Of a stretch of DNA of 64,000 nt, positions 41,177 through 51,031 are shown piece after piece. The number at the start of each line of letters is the position of its first letter. Within the stretch, counting starts at the first letter, position 1. The notes beneath the pieces are model-generated. The model was not told where the DNA came from and did no database searches. It worked only from the letters and a program-made list of their open reading frames with translations. Both the position numbers and the translations under genes were made by a program. Source of the DNA: an uncultured Parabacteroides sp. (lineage in GTDB: Bacteria; Bacteroidota; Bacteroidia; Bacteroidales; Tannerellaceae); NCBI GenBank assembly GCA_910577325.1, contig CAJTMR010000015.1, positions 1 through 64,000 of the forward strand, given 5' to 3'.

Positions 41177-42622
41177 TTAATACTTTGTAAGCTCTTTAAG
41201 CAACTGCTTCTGCCCGGCAGTCCTATCACCATGTACACAGGGACCTGTCACACAACCGCCTTCGCAAGCCATCACCTCAATAAATTGTCCCGGGGCCTTA
41301 CCCGTCTTGGCATAAGCACGCAACAAAGCGACGTTCTTCTTCGTAAGGTTGGCTACCTGGATCGTATTCAAACTGGCATCCTGGTCTTCTTTCAAGTAGA
41401 CCTTCACCGCATTGATTACACCCCCTGCCTGCGCAAATCCATGTGCCTCGCGTACAGAGTTACGCAAGACGGTAAACGGTTGTGCCTCTTCCACCTTGAT
41501 ATCCATGCCAGACAACACAGAACCTACCTCCTCGAACGTGAGTGTAAAATCCACACACGGATCCATATTCACTTCTTTCCGCTTTGCCACGCACGGGCCG
41601 ACGAACACAATTTTGGCATCCGGATATTTCTTTTTCACAATCCGGGCTGTGTAGTACATTGGCGAACCGGTAGTCGAAATATATTTTTTCAAATCCGGGA
41701 TATGTTTCTCGGCAAGCTGGATATAAGAAGGACAACAACTGGTCGTCATAAATGGTTGGCCTTCCGCCAACTTCTCTTTCAGTTCTTCGGCCTCATGACG
41801 AGTCGTCTCCATCGCCCCCTGTGCGACCTCGACAACTTCGAGAAAGCCCAGCGACTTAATAGCACCATAGACCTTTTCCACCGGAGCCGCAAACTGAGCC
41901 AAAATGGACGGAGCGACAATGGCCACCATCGGTTCCTTGTTACGTAGGCATTGCAGTATATCGAACACTTGAGAAATCTCGAAAATCGCCCCGAAAGGAC
42001 AGGCATTCACGCATTTACCGCAATATATACATTTGGATTCGTCAATATGTTCCACCCCATACTCATCCTTGCTTATCGCCTTGACCGGACAGACTTCCTC
42101 GCAAGGGATCGGAATATATACGATCGCATGATAGGGGCAGTTCTGATGGCATTTACCGCAACTGATACAAGCATCATGATCAATCTCGGCCTGTCCATTC
42201 TTCTTGAAACGGATCGCGTCTTTCGGGCAGTTCATATAGCAACTACGCGCCACACAACCACGGCAAAGGTTTGTAATTTCATAATTCACCTGCACACAAG
42301 ACGAACAGGCTTCGTCCACAACACACATCAGGTTTTCTTTCTTATTTTCCGAACGTAACAATGCTTGTTTGGCATATTCGGACAAAGGAGTCAGCTCGTC
42401 AACCTCATCCTGCATGTCAAACCCGAGAAGCGGCAGTGTCTTATACTTCCAAACAGCTCGCTCCTTGTGTACACAGCAACGACCTATGACTTTCGACTTA
42501 CGGGGACTCAACTCGATAGGCAACCGGTCTATCTCCTCAAGCAGACGGTTTTCTTTCCAAAGTTTCACTAACTTCGCCAGCAATCCGTGGCGGACAATCA
42601 TTACATTGTTGGTAAATGCCAT
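41177..42622 (-). CDS. monomeric [FeFe] hydrogenase, group B-like
   Basis: A 481-aa enzyme that reduces protons with ferredoxin electrons, or works in reverse. The N-terminal half holds ferredoxin-type clusters (CSSCVQVNYEITNLCRGCVARSC, CISCGKCHQNCP, CIYCGKCVNACP). The C-terminal H-cluster domain has TSCCPSY (C296/C297), GPCVAKRKE (C344) and MACEGGCVTGPC (C453, C457). The last motif ends GPC where classic group A enzymes have GGGQP, which fits group B. Maturases HydE, HydF and HydG are not in this window. A -7 promoter at 42654-42661 precedes it; MarC follows. Confidence 0.9.
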   Translation of the reverse strand: MAFTNNVMIVRHGLLAKLVKLWKENRLLEEIDRLPIELSPRKSKVIGRCCVHKERAVWKYKTLPLLGFDMQDEVDELTPLSEYAKQALLRSENKKENLMCVVDEACSSCVQVNYEITNLCRGCVARSCYMNCPKDAIRFKKNGQAEIDHDACISCGKCHQNCPYHAIVYIPIPCEEVCPVKAISKDEYGVEHIDESKCIYCGKCVNACPFGAIFEISQVFDILQCLRNKEPMVAIVAPSILAQFAAPVEKVYGAIKSLGFLEVVEVAQGAMETTRHEAEELKEKLAEGQPFMTTSCCPSYIQLAEKHIPDLKKYISTTGSPMYYTARIVKKKYPDAKIVFVGPCVAKRKEVNMDPCVDFTLTFEEVGSVLSGMDIKVEEAQPFTVLRNSVREAHGFAQAGGVINAVKVYLKEDQDASLNTIQVANLTKKNVALLRAYAKTGKAPGQFIEVMACEGGCVTGPCVHGDRTAGQKQLLKELTKY

Positions 42623-42653
42623 GGTGAATATATTATTTGTGCTTCAAGCCACA

Positions 42654-42661
42654 AAGATACG
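42654..42661 (-). promoter_or_regulatory. -7 promoter element of the hydrogenase gene
   Basis: Minus strand TAtcTTTG with a TTTG about 25 bases further upstream (42686-42683). Confidence 0.5.
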
Positions 42662-42807
42662 GAGCATATAGCTCTCCCGCCAAATAACAGACAGGCTAAA
42701 TTATAAAAATCTGTCAAACCTTATGAAAGGGGAAAAGGAAGTTCATACTCACCTCCCCTCCGGAGAAGATAACCGATGGCTTTTCAACACGCTTCCAAAG
42801 GATAATG

Positions 42808-43170
42808 TCAAAAAAACGTTTCGCTAAGAATGATTGATGCACTATGGACATCACCTCCAAAGGGTGGATTAAGCTTGGAGAGTTTCAACTCAATAGCCGC
42901 CAGTCCGGGAAAACGATCTTTCAGAGCATACAAAATCCGTCCTGCCACATGTTCGATCAGCTTGGAAGGTATATCCATCTGCTCTTTCACGATTGTATAA
43001 ACAGTAGCGTAGTTGATCGTATCCTCCAGTTCGTCACTTTTCACGGCCTGTTCCAAAGAAGCCGTAAGAACCAAGTTCACGACAAAATGATTTCCAACCT
43101 TTGCCTCTTGCGGCATCACCCCGTGGTAGGCATAGAATTTCATTGCCTCCAGCTCTATCCTTGTTGTCAT
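42808..43170 (-). CDS. folB: dihydroneopterin aldolase
   Basis: Folate-pathway enzyme of 120 aa that cleaves 7,8-dihydroneopterin to 6-hydroxymethyl-dihydropterin and glycolaldehyde. Motifs are FYAYHGVMPQEAKVGN near the N-terminus (with the catalytic Tyr-His region), DTINYATVY in the middle with the substrate-anchoring residues, and the C-terminal LSKLNPPFGGDVHSASI, in which the lysine is the catalytic residue in the family. Length is normal. It is a single gene divergent from the bactofilin gene; other folate genes are not nearby. Confidence 0.95.
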   Translation of the reverse strand: MTTRIELEAMKFYAYHGVMPQEAKVGNHFVVNLVLTASLEQAVKSDELEDTINYATVYTIVKEQMDIPSKLIEHVAGRILYALKDRFPGLAAIELKLSKLNPPFGGDVHSASIILSETFF

Positions 43171-43229
43171 AATTCGTTATTTTATCTGTAAATGTAAATA
43201 AAGTAAACCTTTCTGCCAAAAAATAGTCT

Positions 43230-43237
43230 TATATTTG
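43230..43237 (+). promoter_or_regulatory. -7 promoter element of the bactofilin gene
   Basis: TAtaTTTG, 22 bases ahead of the ATG at 43260. Confidence 0.55.
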
Positions 43238-43259
43238 CACTAAGCAACTAACTACATAT

Positions 43260-43631
43260 ATGATGGGAATAAAACAAAAAGAAGAAAACACAAACAGCGG
43301 GTTGCATAACACCCTCGCGGCCGGTACTACTGTAAAAGGGAATATCATAACGGAAACTGATTTCCGCCTCGATGGCATAATCGAAGGAGACGTAAATTGT
43401 AGCGGTAAGATCGTGATCGGACCGAAAGGAAAAGTCACGGGAAATATTATTTCAGCAAATGCCGAAATATTGGGAGAAGTGGAAGGTACTATACGTGTCA
43501 GTGCCAAACTTGTCCTAAAAGCAACAGCCGTCATCAAAGGCGACATTATCACCCAAACTCTGGAGATCGAACCGAACGCCCGTTTCAACGGAGTTTGCAA
43601 GATGTCAGGTGAAGAAAAGGCATCAAAATAA
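43260..43631 (+). CDS. bactofilin (polymer-forming cytoskeletal protein)
   Basis: A 123-aa bactofilin, a nucleotide-independent filament former that helps position envelope enzymes. It is mostly short beta-helix repeats of the pattern GxxxGDVxCxGKIVIGPKGKVTGNIISA, flanked by short charged tails, the family layout. It could also start at the second ATG (43263). There is no M23 peptidase next to it, unlike many bactofilin loci. It ends at a terminator shared with the convergent malQ. Confidence 0.93.
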   Translation: MMGIKQKEENTNSGLHNTLAAGTTVKGNIITETDFRLDGIIEGDVNCSGKIVIGPKGKVTGNIISANAEILGEVEGTIRVSAKLVLKATAVIKGDIITQTLEIEPNARFNGVCKMSGEEKASK

Positions 43632-43655
43632 AATCCAATTTATTACTTTATATAA

Positions 43656-43692
43656 TTTAGGCACGGATTGCATGAGCATCCGTGCCTAAAAA
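43656..43692. terminator. bidirectional terminator, bactofilin/malQ
   Basis: Perfect 13-bp stem (tttaggcacggat at 43656-43668 with its complement at 43678-43690) and a nine-base loop. T- and A-runs on both sides let it act in both directions. Confidence 0.85.
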
Positions 43693-43718
43693 TTGCAAAG
43701 CAAACAAAATGTCCACCC

Positions 43719-46403
43719 TTATTTCCTCCCTGAATTCTTAATCAGTTCTATAATCTTATTATTCAAGCTATCTGCCTCGATCAGTTTTTCCAACGTAATG
43801 TGCATCCTGTAACACCAGTAATGGTTCGGATCGGACGGGACATTGATACGTTCCGCTTCGTAATCTCTCCGCTTGACAGAATCGTCCATAGCAAACCAGT
43901 CTTGCATGGGGATAATGGTCAACATCGAAGAGGTTGCCAGATGATTGGAGACGATCTGCGTCGCCACATCCGCCGTACATTCTTCCGGCGCATCCCCGGC
44001 ATGTCCCAACACATTGTTATAATAACGCTGCGTCTTACCGCGGTCCTCTTTCCACCAACTACGGAGCGGAGTCATATCATGAGTGGATGTCGTACAGACC
44101 GAATGATAAGGTAGTTTATGCAAATCCGTGAACTCGCGTTGCGGAGTCTTTGGCATACGTTCTATTTCCAGGCTGAATATCTGCAACTTGTTCATCACAT
44201 CTGGTACAGACTCCGGAATCATCCCTAAATCCTCGCCGCATACCAGCATATTCGTGCCACCTACCAACGGAGTCAAACGGCTAAAGGCTTGCGCCTTCCA
44301 AAACTCATTATGGCGATGATAAAAAAAGTCCCAATACAACTGGTCGAAAGCATACTGGTCGGAAGCACTCAATTCACGATACAGATAGGACTGGCTGGCC
44401 AAAATACGCGGATGGAATTTATCCGGGTCACGCGGGTCACGCAAGAACAGCACTTCATTGGCTATAGCAAACAACCCATTCTTGATTCGAAGGGATATTT
44501 CGTCCGTCTTTCCAGCAAACAAGGCTTCTACCTTGCGTTGCGTATCGCAAAAAGGTTTCAACCTGAAATATCGCGATGACGACTGGTCCAGAAACGTACC
44601 GATAACCTCTTCCGTCCGATCGCCAAACAATTCAGGTAAAAACTCACAATTAATATGCGGAGTAGTCAGATTGGCTTCATTAAAACTCAAACCGTATTGT
44701 TCGATCTCATTCGAGGTAAGCGGCAAAGCCGGGTTGAAATGCCCGCAAAGTCCCTGAACATAATCCAACGGTACTTCCCAAATACGGAAAAAACCCAAAA
44801 TATGATCGATACGGAAGCAATCGAAATAATCTTCTAACTTATGGAAACGTTTTTTCCACCAGAAGAAATCATCATTCTCCATCGTATCCCAATTATAGGT
44901 CGGGAACCCCCAGTTCTGACCATTCACAGAAAAATCGTCAGGTGGAGCACCGGCTTGCCCACTCATATTGAAATATTTCGGTTCCATCCATGCTTCTACA
45001 CTCGTACGGTTCACTCCTATAGGCAAATCTCCTTTCAGCACGATCCCGTTCTTGCGAGCATAATCGGAAACACCTTTAAACTGGGTATGCAGGATATATT
45101 GCAGGAAATACTGAAAAGATATTTCCGAATACCCCTTACCTGTCACGGAACAAAGCTCACAAATGCTATTTTCGTCAAATATAGAATATTCTTCCCATTG
45201 TGTAAAGTCGGAAGTCCGGAACGTGTCACGCAGGTAACAATAGGCAGCATAGGGCATCAACCAACGTTCATTCTGCGCAAAGAACTCCCGATATCCGGCC
45301 GTGGACAGAATCGCCTCCCCCTCCTGCCTGAAGTATTCCCGGCAATATTCCAGTTTATATCGAACGACCTGTTCGTAGTCTACAGCATCCAAATCATTCA
45401 ACTCAGCCTGTTTTCGTGCGAAAAAGGCTGCTCTTTCCGGATCTGCCAGTTCTCCCAAATCAAGCAAACTGATATACATTGGGTGAAGAGCATAAATTGA
45501 AATGGCACTATAAGGATACGAATCATTACGGGTATGCGTCGTTGTCGTGTCATTCATCGGAAGCACCTGAATGATACGTTGCCGCGTTTTCTTGACCCAA
45601 TCCACCAACATACGCAAATCTCTCAAGTCACCGACGCCGAAGCTTTTTTCCGAACGTAAGGAAAAGACCGGGATCACCGAACCAGCACACCGCCACAAGG
45701 ACAGATTGTCACGAAAATAAAGACCCGAAACGATCGCGGTCTCTCCTTCCTGTTGAGAAGGCAGATTCAAGACACGGTTCTCATCTTCTTCCCAGTATAA
45801 AGGTTGTTGCTGGTCATCACAGATCAAAAATTTATATTCCAACGGATAAGTAATCTCATTAGCATCCAAGTCTATATGCCATACAGGGAAAGTATCACAA
45901 CTCAATATCAACGCTTTATCAGGATGCCAGTTACCCAAACATTCCTGATTGCCGGTAATAGCCACACGCTGGTTCTTTTCGACACGCGGAACGGATATCT
46001 TTATAGTCAACCTTTTTCCACTCTTTACCACTCGTTCGTGTGTATTACACGGATGGGCAAACAAACTTTTAGTAAATGCGGAGGAATAAAAGGCCAGATT
46101 AGCAGGGCGAACCTGCCAATAATCATATAACGTATATTGATCCGCCTGACCGATAAAAAATACCTGATGGTTCTTTTCCCATTCCTCAAATATCTGCCTA
46201 TCGTTTACACTCAGAAAATATCTGTATTCTATATCCTTGACAGGAGAGGCCACTTCCAGCTCAAGCTGCCAGTTCCCATCTCCCTTATAGCTCATTTCTT
46301 TTGCCAAAGCCGACTCCCAGGAACCCAATTCAGGAATCGATCCTACAACACATAACTTCTGCCCCCAAACAGTATGGAAGTTAATATTAAAAGTGATTTT
46401 CAT
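43719..46403 (-). CDS. malQ: 4-alpha-glucanotransferase (GH77) with two CBM20 domains
   Basis: An 894-aa amylomaltase that transfers glucan segments between alpha-1,4-glucans during maltose and glycogen handling. Two starch-binding CBM20 domains (about residues 1-100 and 120-235; VWGQKLCVVGSIPELGSWE and VAITGNQECLGNWHPDKAL) precede the GH77 barrel. That order is the plant DPE2-type architecture, common in Bacteroidetes. The GH77 core shows GVNRTSVEAWMEP, PPDDFSVNGQNWGFPTYNW, DCFRIDHILGFFRIWEVP (nucleophile region), CGEDLGMIPESV and TSTHDMTPLR. No signal peptide is seen, so it is cytoplasmic. It is downstream of the reductase gene, 65 bases away. Confidence 0.95.
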   Translation of the reverse strand: MKITFNINFHTVWGQKLCVVGSIPELGSWESALAKEMSYKGDGNWQLELEVASPVKDIEYRYFLSVNDRQIFEEWEKNHQVFFIGQADQYTLYDYWQVRPANLAFYSSAFTKSLFAHPCNTHERVVKSGKRLTIKISVPRVEKNQRVAITGNQECLGNWHPDKALILSCDTFPVWHIDLDANEITYPLEYKFLICDDQQQPLYWEEDENRVLNLPSQQEGETAIVSGLYFRDNLSLWRCAGSVIPVFSLRSEKSFGVGDLRDLRMLVDWVKKTRQRIIQVLPMNDTTTTHTRNDSYPYSAISIYALHPMYISLLDLGELADPERAAFFARKQAELNDLDAVDYEQVVRYKLEYCREYFRQEGEAILSTAGYREFFAQNERWLMPYAAYCYLRDTFRTSDFTQWEEYSIFDENSICELCSVTGKGYSEISFQYFLQYILHTQFKGVSDYARKNGIVLKGDLPIGVNRTSVEAWMEPKYFNMSGQAGAPPDDFSVNGQNWGFPTYNWDTMENDDFFWWKKRFHKLEDYFDCFRIDHILGFFRIWEVPLDYVQGLCGHFNPALPLTSNEIEQYGLSFNEANLTTPHINCEFLPELFGDRTEEVIGTFLDQSSSRYFRLKPFCDTQRKVEALFAGKTDEISLRIKNGLFAIANEVLFLRDPRDPDKFHPRILASQSYLYRELSASDQYAFDQLYWDFFYHRHNEFWKAQAFSRLTPLVGGTNMLVCGEDLGMIPESVPDVMNKLQIFSLEIERMPKTPQREFTDLHKLPYHSVCTTSTHDMTPLRSWWKEDRGKTQRYYNNVLGHAGDAPEECTADVATQIVSNHLATSSMLTIIPMQDWFAMDDSVKRRDYEAERINVPSDPNHYWCYRMHITLEKLIEADSLNNKIIELIKNSGRK

Positions 46404-46468
46404 GGTACTTTAATATATTTATGATTTCTGATTATGATTTACACATCGACGATAAATCATAAATCTTT

Positions 46469-49012
46469 TCAGCCGCATCTTGAAGCACCGCAATTGGTAC
46501 AGATCAGACAACCTTCCTGGTAGACAAGTGTTTCATGTCCACAATTCGGGCATTTCTGTCCTTTTGCCTCCGTACCGTTTAGCAAATATTTCTTCAAAGC
46601 ACGTTCCACACCATTCTTCCAGGTGTTGATAGATTCATTATTCAGTTCCATACCTTGAACCAGTTTGATCACTTGATCGATCGGCATACCGTAACGCAAG
46701 ACGCCAGAGATCAATTTGGCATAGTTCCAGAATTCCGGGTTGAACTTACCATCCAGACCTTCGATCGTCATTTTATAACCACGCTTGTTCTTGAACTGGA
46801 AATCGTAATGCTTTTGACCATCCTCATCATAACTCTTGATAATGCTACCTTTCGAAACATTCTTCGGCAACATGATACCTTCATCGTCATCAGCAAGCCC
46901 GGTAAATATCTCGTATGGGCGTCCATTCAGCAAACCGACAAATGCGATCCACTTTTCACGGTTGTTCTGAAACCTCACTACATCGGCTTCCAGTTCGCGA
47001 GGACGGGTAACCACGATAACCGGCGGTTCCATACGGTTGCACTCTTCTTTTTTCTTCTTTTTATTATCCGCAGACAACAATACGCCCGAACGGGAACCGT
47101 CACGATAGACCGTACACCCCTTACAACCACACTTCCAAGCTTCCACATACAAAGAGTTTACAAGGTCTTCTGTCACATCAGCCGGCAAGTTAATCGTCAC
47201 ACTGATAGAATGGTCTACCCACTTCTGGATGCGTCCTTGCATACGAACTTTCTGCAACCAGTCTACATCGTTTGAGGTTGCTTTATAGTAAGGGGACTTG
47301 GCAACCAATACATCCACTTCTTCCTGCGTATATTTCTTCGAAGCGGAAAAACCGTTGGCCCGCATCCAAGTCACGAATTTATGATGGAACACGATATACT
47401 CTTCGAACGCGTCACCTGTTTCGTCTACAAAGTCAACACGTGCTTCCGCATCGTTCGGATTCACCTTGCGACGACGGCGATATACAGGCAGGAATACCGG
47501 CTCGATACCCGAAGTAGTTTGCGTCATCAAACTGGTCGTCCCGGTTGGTGCGATGGTCAAACAGGCGATATTACGGCGACCATATTTCACCATGTCGTCA
47601 TATAGTTCCGGATCAGCTTCACGCAAACGGTTAATAAACGGATTCTTCTCTTCTCGTTTTGGATCATAGATATCGAATGATCTACGCTCTTTGGCCATTT
47701 CCACAGAAGAACGATAGGCAGCCAAAGCCAACACCTTCTGTACCTTTTCGGCAAAGTCCGTCGCCTCTTCCGTACCATAACGTAATCCCAAAGCAGCAAT
47801 CATATCACCTTCGGCAGTGATGCCCACACCGGTACGACGTCCCTGCAAGGTCTTTTTCTGGATCTTCTCCCACAGGTGGCGTTCGCTCTGTTTTACTTCC
47901 AATGATTCGGGATCGGCATCGATCTTCTCCAGAATCTTTTCAATCTTTTCTGATTCCAGGTCAATGATATCGTCCATAATACGTTGTGCCAGGATAACAT
48001 GTCTCCGGAACAGGTCAAAATCAAAATAAGCCTCTTCCGTGAAAGGATTGACGACATACGAATATAAGTTAATCGCCAACAACCGGCAACTATCATACGG
48101 ACACAAAGGAATTTCCCCACAAGGATTGGTCGATACGGTACGGAATCCGAGATCTGCATACGAATCGGGCACCGACTCTTTCAAGATCGTATCCCAAAAA
48201 AGCACACCCGGCTCAGCCGACTTCCATGCATTATGAATTATTTTCTTCCAAAGTTCAGCCGCATTGATTTCCTTCACATTGGTTGGTTCCGACGAGTTGA
48301 TCGGATATTGTTGTTTATAAGGAGTCTCATTGACCACCGCTTGCATAAATTCATCATCGATCTTCACCGAAACGTTGGCCCCCGTCACCTTCCCTTCCGT
48401 CATCTTGGCATCAATAAATGATTCCGAATCCGGATGTTTGATGGAAACGCTAAGCATCAAAGCACCACGACGACCGTCTTGGGCTACTTCACGAGTTGAA
48501 TTCGAGTAACGTTCCATAAAAGGAACCAACCCGGTCGATGTCAACGCCGAGTTTTTGACAGGAGATCCTTTCGGACGAATATGTGATAAATCGTGACCAA
48601 CCCCACCACGACGCTTCATCAATTGTACTTGTTCCTCATCAATTCGAATAATCGCACCATACGAATCAGCATCTCCATCCAATCCGATTACAAAACAGTT
48701 AGAGAGTGAGGCTATTTGAAATTCATTGCCAATGCCCGTCATCGGGCTTCCCTGTGGCACGATATAACGGAAATGATCAAACAGGTTAAAAAGTTCCTCT
48801 TCTGACAACGGGTTGGGATACTTCCTTTCTACACGGGCAATTTCATTCGCCAAACGGCGATGCATGTCAACGGGAGATTTCTCATAGATATTCCCGAATG
48901 CATCCTTCAAGGCATATTTATTTACCCATACTTTTGCGGCCAATTCATCGCCGGCAAAGTAGTCCAGTGAAGCATTAAACGCTTCATCGAAAGTGTAAGT
49001 TTTACGATTCAC
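46469..49012 (-). CDS. nrdJ: adenosylcobalamin-dependent ribonucleotide reductase (class II)
   Basis: Reduces ribonucleotides to deoxyribonucleotides with a B12-derived radical, independent of oxygen. About 847 aa. Motifs are ASLSNCFVIG (redox cysteine), NPCGEIPLCPYDSCRL (catalytic cysteine), IAPTGTTSLMTQTTSGIEPVF, and GCKGCTVYRDGSRSG. The last ~30 residues form a zinc-ribbon-like tail (CPNCG, CLICTNCGASRCG), which supplies reducing equivalents. The start is uncertain: a GTG at 49012 begins close to the family N-terminus (NRKTYTFDEAF), and a TTG at 49039 would add nine residues. No ATG is available before residue 60. No cobalamin riboswitch is recognisable upstream. Confidence 0.93.
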   Translation of the reverse strand: MNRKTYTFDEAFNASLDYFAGDELAAKVWVNKYALKDAFGNIYEKSPVDMHRRLANEIARVERKYPNPLSEEELFNLFDHFRYIVPQGSPMTGIGNEFQIASLSNCFVIGLDGDADSYGAIIRIDEEQVQLMKRRGGVGHDLSHIRPKGSPVKNSALTSTGLVPFMERYSNSTREVAQDGRRGALMLSVSIKHPDSESFIDAKMTEGKVTGANVSVKIDDEFMQAVVNETPYKQQYPINSSEPTNVKEINAAELWKKIIHNAWKSAEPGVLFWDTILKESVPDSYADLGFRTVSTNPCGEIPLCPYDSCRLLAINLYSYVVNPFTEEAYFDFDLFRRHVILAQRIMDDIIDLESEKIEKILEKIDADPESLEVKQSERHLWEKIQKKTLQGRRTGVGITAEGDMIAALGLRYGTEEATDFAEKVQKVLALAAYRSSVEMAKERRSFDIYDPKREEKNPFINRLREADPELYDDMVKYGRRNIACLTIAPTGTTSLMTQTTSGIEPVFLPVYRRRRKVNPNDAEARVDFVDETGDAFEEYIVFHHKFVTWMRANGFSASKKYTQEEVDVLVAKSPYYKATSNDVDWLQKVRMQGRIQKWVDHSISVTINLPADVTEDLVNSLYVEAWKCGCKGCTVYRDGSRSGVLLSADNKKKKKEECNRMEPPVIVVTRPRELEADVVRFQNNREKWIAFVGLLNGRPYEIFTGLADDDEGIMLPKNVSKGSIIKSYDEDGQKHYDFQFKNKRGYKMTIEGLDGKFNPEFWNYAKLISGVLRYGMPIDQVIKLVQGMELNNESINTWKNGVERALKKYLLNGTEAKGQKCPNCGHETLVYQEGCLICTNCGASRCG

Positions 49013-49211
49013 GATTGTTTTAAGTTTAATGACATGCAAGTTTAAGCATAGTTTATGGATTAGCCAAATTATTCAACTAAGAAAATATCTATTATTGACA
49101 AGTTTTCCATTCCTCCCCCAAACCATATTATATATCAACATATTACCGCCCGATTCGGTTCAAAAAGTTTCCCAAAAAGAAAACTTAACCCACAAGAAGG
49201 TTCCCAAAAAC

Positions 49212-49244
49212 AAAAAAAGGACGCACCTCTAAAGTACATCCTTT
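49212..49244 (-). terminator. terminator after dnaA
   Basis: On the minus strand aaaggatgtac pairs with gtgcgtccttt (11 bp, two G-U pairs) and is followed by seven T. Confidence 0.75.
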
Positions 49245-49264
49245 CATATAGAAATTACATTAAA

Positions 49265-50653
49265 TCAAGCCTTGAGCAAAGCCTCGATCTCTTCAACCGA
49301 AGAACGGAAAGATTTATTCGTTTCAATCTGATCCCTTACCGTCTTACAAGCATGGAGAACTGTCGCATGATCACGCTTCCCGACAATCTTCCCGATATGA
49401 GAAAAAGAACTGTCAGTATATTTCTTCGCCAAATACATCGTAACCTGGCGTGCCTGCACGATCTCGCGCTTACGTGAGTTGGTCTGGATGGCGGCCAGTT
49501 CCAAATTATAGTATTTACAGACTACATCCTGAATAGATTCCACGGACACCTGCTTCTTTTCCAGTTTCACGACACGACTTACCACCTGTTTAGTCAAAGG
49601 CAGGTCAATCATCCGGTTGAACGCCGTAGAATAAGCCAGCAATGAAGCAACGATACCTTCCACATCGCGTACATTCTCCGTCACGTTGCTTGCAATAAAA
49701 TTGAATACATCGTCCGGAATCACCACACCATCATGACTGATCTTGTTTTTCAGGATCTTTTTGCGCAAATCCAAATCAGGACGATCCAGCTCCGCCGTCA
49801 ACCCCCACTTCAAGCGAGTAATCAAACGCTCTTCCATCCCCTGCAAATCGACAGGAGCCTTGTCCGAGGTCAGGATCAACTGCTTCCCCAACAGATGCAA
49901 ATGATTGAATATATGGAAAAATGTATTCTGTGTCTTATCTTTTCCAATCAATTCCTGAATATCATCGAGAATTAACACATCCACCCCCTGATAGAAATAC
50001 ATGAAGTCGTTTGTTGTATTTTTCCGGATAGCCTCCGTATATTGCACGGTAAACAGGTGAGCCGATATATACAACACCTTCTTTGCCGGATGGATTTCTT
50101 GAATGCGGTTACCGATCGCGTGACACAAATGGGTCTTGCCTACACCAGATGCACCGAACACGAACATCGGATTAAAAGTCTTTCCCGGTTCCCGGGCGAT
50201 AGCTTCGCTCGAAGAGCGAACCAGACGGTTACTTGTTCCTTCAAAATAATTATCGAAGTTGTATTTGGGGTTCAGATGAGAATCCCAATCCTGACGGGCT
50301 TTAGATTCGAATAATGAAGGGATATCCGCACTTTTCTTACCGGCACGGGGAGCGTCATTACCGGTAGGCAAAGTAATCATACCATCTTCTTTCACCTTAT
50401 CAACGACCTTGATACGATAGTTCAATATCGTCCCCTGCCCTATCACACGATATAACGTAACTTTCAATACGTTCACATACTTCTCTTCCAGATACTCATA
50501 AAAGAACTGGCTGGGTACTTGAATCGTAAATTTATTATCCTCGTATGATAATGGTATGATCGGTTTGAACCATGTGTTAAAAGCGGCCTCAGGAACGATG
50601 TCCTTAATGACTGCGAGGCATTTATTCCACAAAGTTTGATATTCAGTCTGCAT
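49265..50653 (-). CDS. dnaA: chromosomal replication initiator DnaA
   Basis: A 462-aa AAA+ initiator that opens the replication origin. Domain I is at the N-terminus (about residues 1-85; LWNKCLAVIKDIVPEAAFNTWFKPI), then a short linker. The AAA+ domain has Walker A GASGVGKTH near residue 165 and Walker B VDVLILDDIQ, followed by sensor residues. The C-terminal domain IV has the DnaA-box-binding signature KRDHATVLHACK. The ATG at 50653 is used; a TTG at 50671 adds six unlikely residues. The upstream stretch 50654-51031 is AT-rich but shows no DnaA box (TTATnCACA), so an origin here is not supported. Confidence 0.97.
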   Translation of the reverse strand: MQTEYQTLWNKCLAVIKDIVPEAAFNTWFKPIIPLSYEDNKFTIQVPSQFFYEYLEEKYVNVLKVTLYRVIGQGTILNYRIKVVDKVKEDGMITLPTGNDAPRAGKKSADIPSLFESKARQDWDSHLNPKYNFDNYFEGTSNRLVRSSSEAIAREPGKTFNPMFVFGASGVGKTHLCHAIGNRIQEIHPAKKVLYISAHLFTVQYTEAIRKNTTNDFMYFYQGVDVLILDDIQELIGKDKTQNTFFHIFNHLHLLGKQLILTSDKAPVDLQGMEERLITRLKWGLTAELDRPDLDLRKKILKNKISHDGVVIPDDVFNFIASNVTENVRDVEGIVASLLAYSTAFNRMIDLPLTKQVVSRVVKLEKKQVSVESIQDVVCKYYNLELAAIQTNSRKREIVQARQVTMYLAKKYTDSSFSHIGKIVGKRDHATVLHACKTVRDQIETNKSFRSSVEEIEALLKA

Positions 50654-51031
50654 GTTTTTTGACTCTCCCAACTATACTTACAACTTCAATTTCTATTTTA
50701 CGACTACAAAGTTTAGAAATTTATTCCGAAAAAAAAAGTATCATTTTGTTTGGAACTTTTGATTGTTCAATATTTTATTTATTGTCAAGCAGTTAATTCC
50801 AACAATCTGAATATCTTTATTTTAAAACATTAGAATTATAGAAAACCATTGTTTAAGAGTATTTTTTATACTTCATGATTTTCCAAAAGGCCGACGTCAT
50901 AAAACATTTATACTCCAGTTATATTTCTATAAATAAAGACCTTACAGAAGCCAAACCTCGGTATTTCACACTTTCTCGTTTCATTGGAACAATTCCTGAT
51001 AAACAGTTTACACAAGAAATCTTATGCAATC

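Noticed and set aside
49013..49211. Cobalamin riboswitch upstream of the B12-dependent reductase gene
   Set aside because: No recognisable B12-box or multi-helix layout; the stretch holds only AT-rich sequence up to the dnaA terminator.
50654..51031. AT-rich region upstream of dnaA as possible replication origin
   Set aside because: No DnaA box or cluster of repeats was seen, so the composition alone is not evidence.
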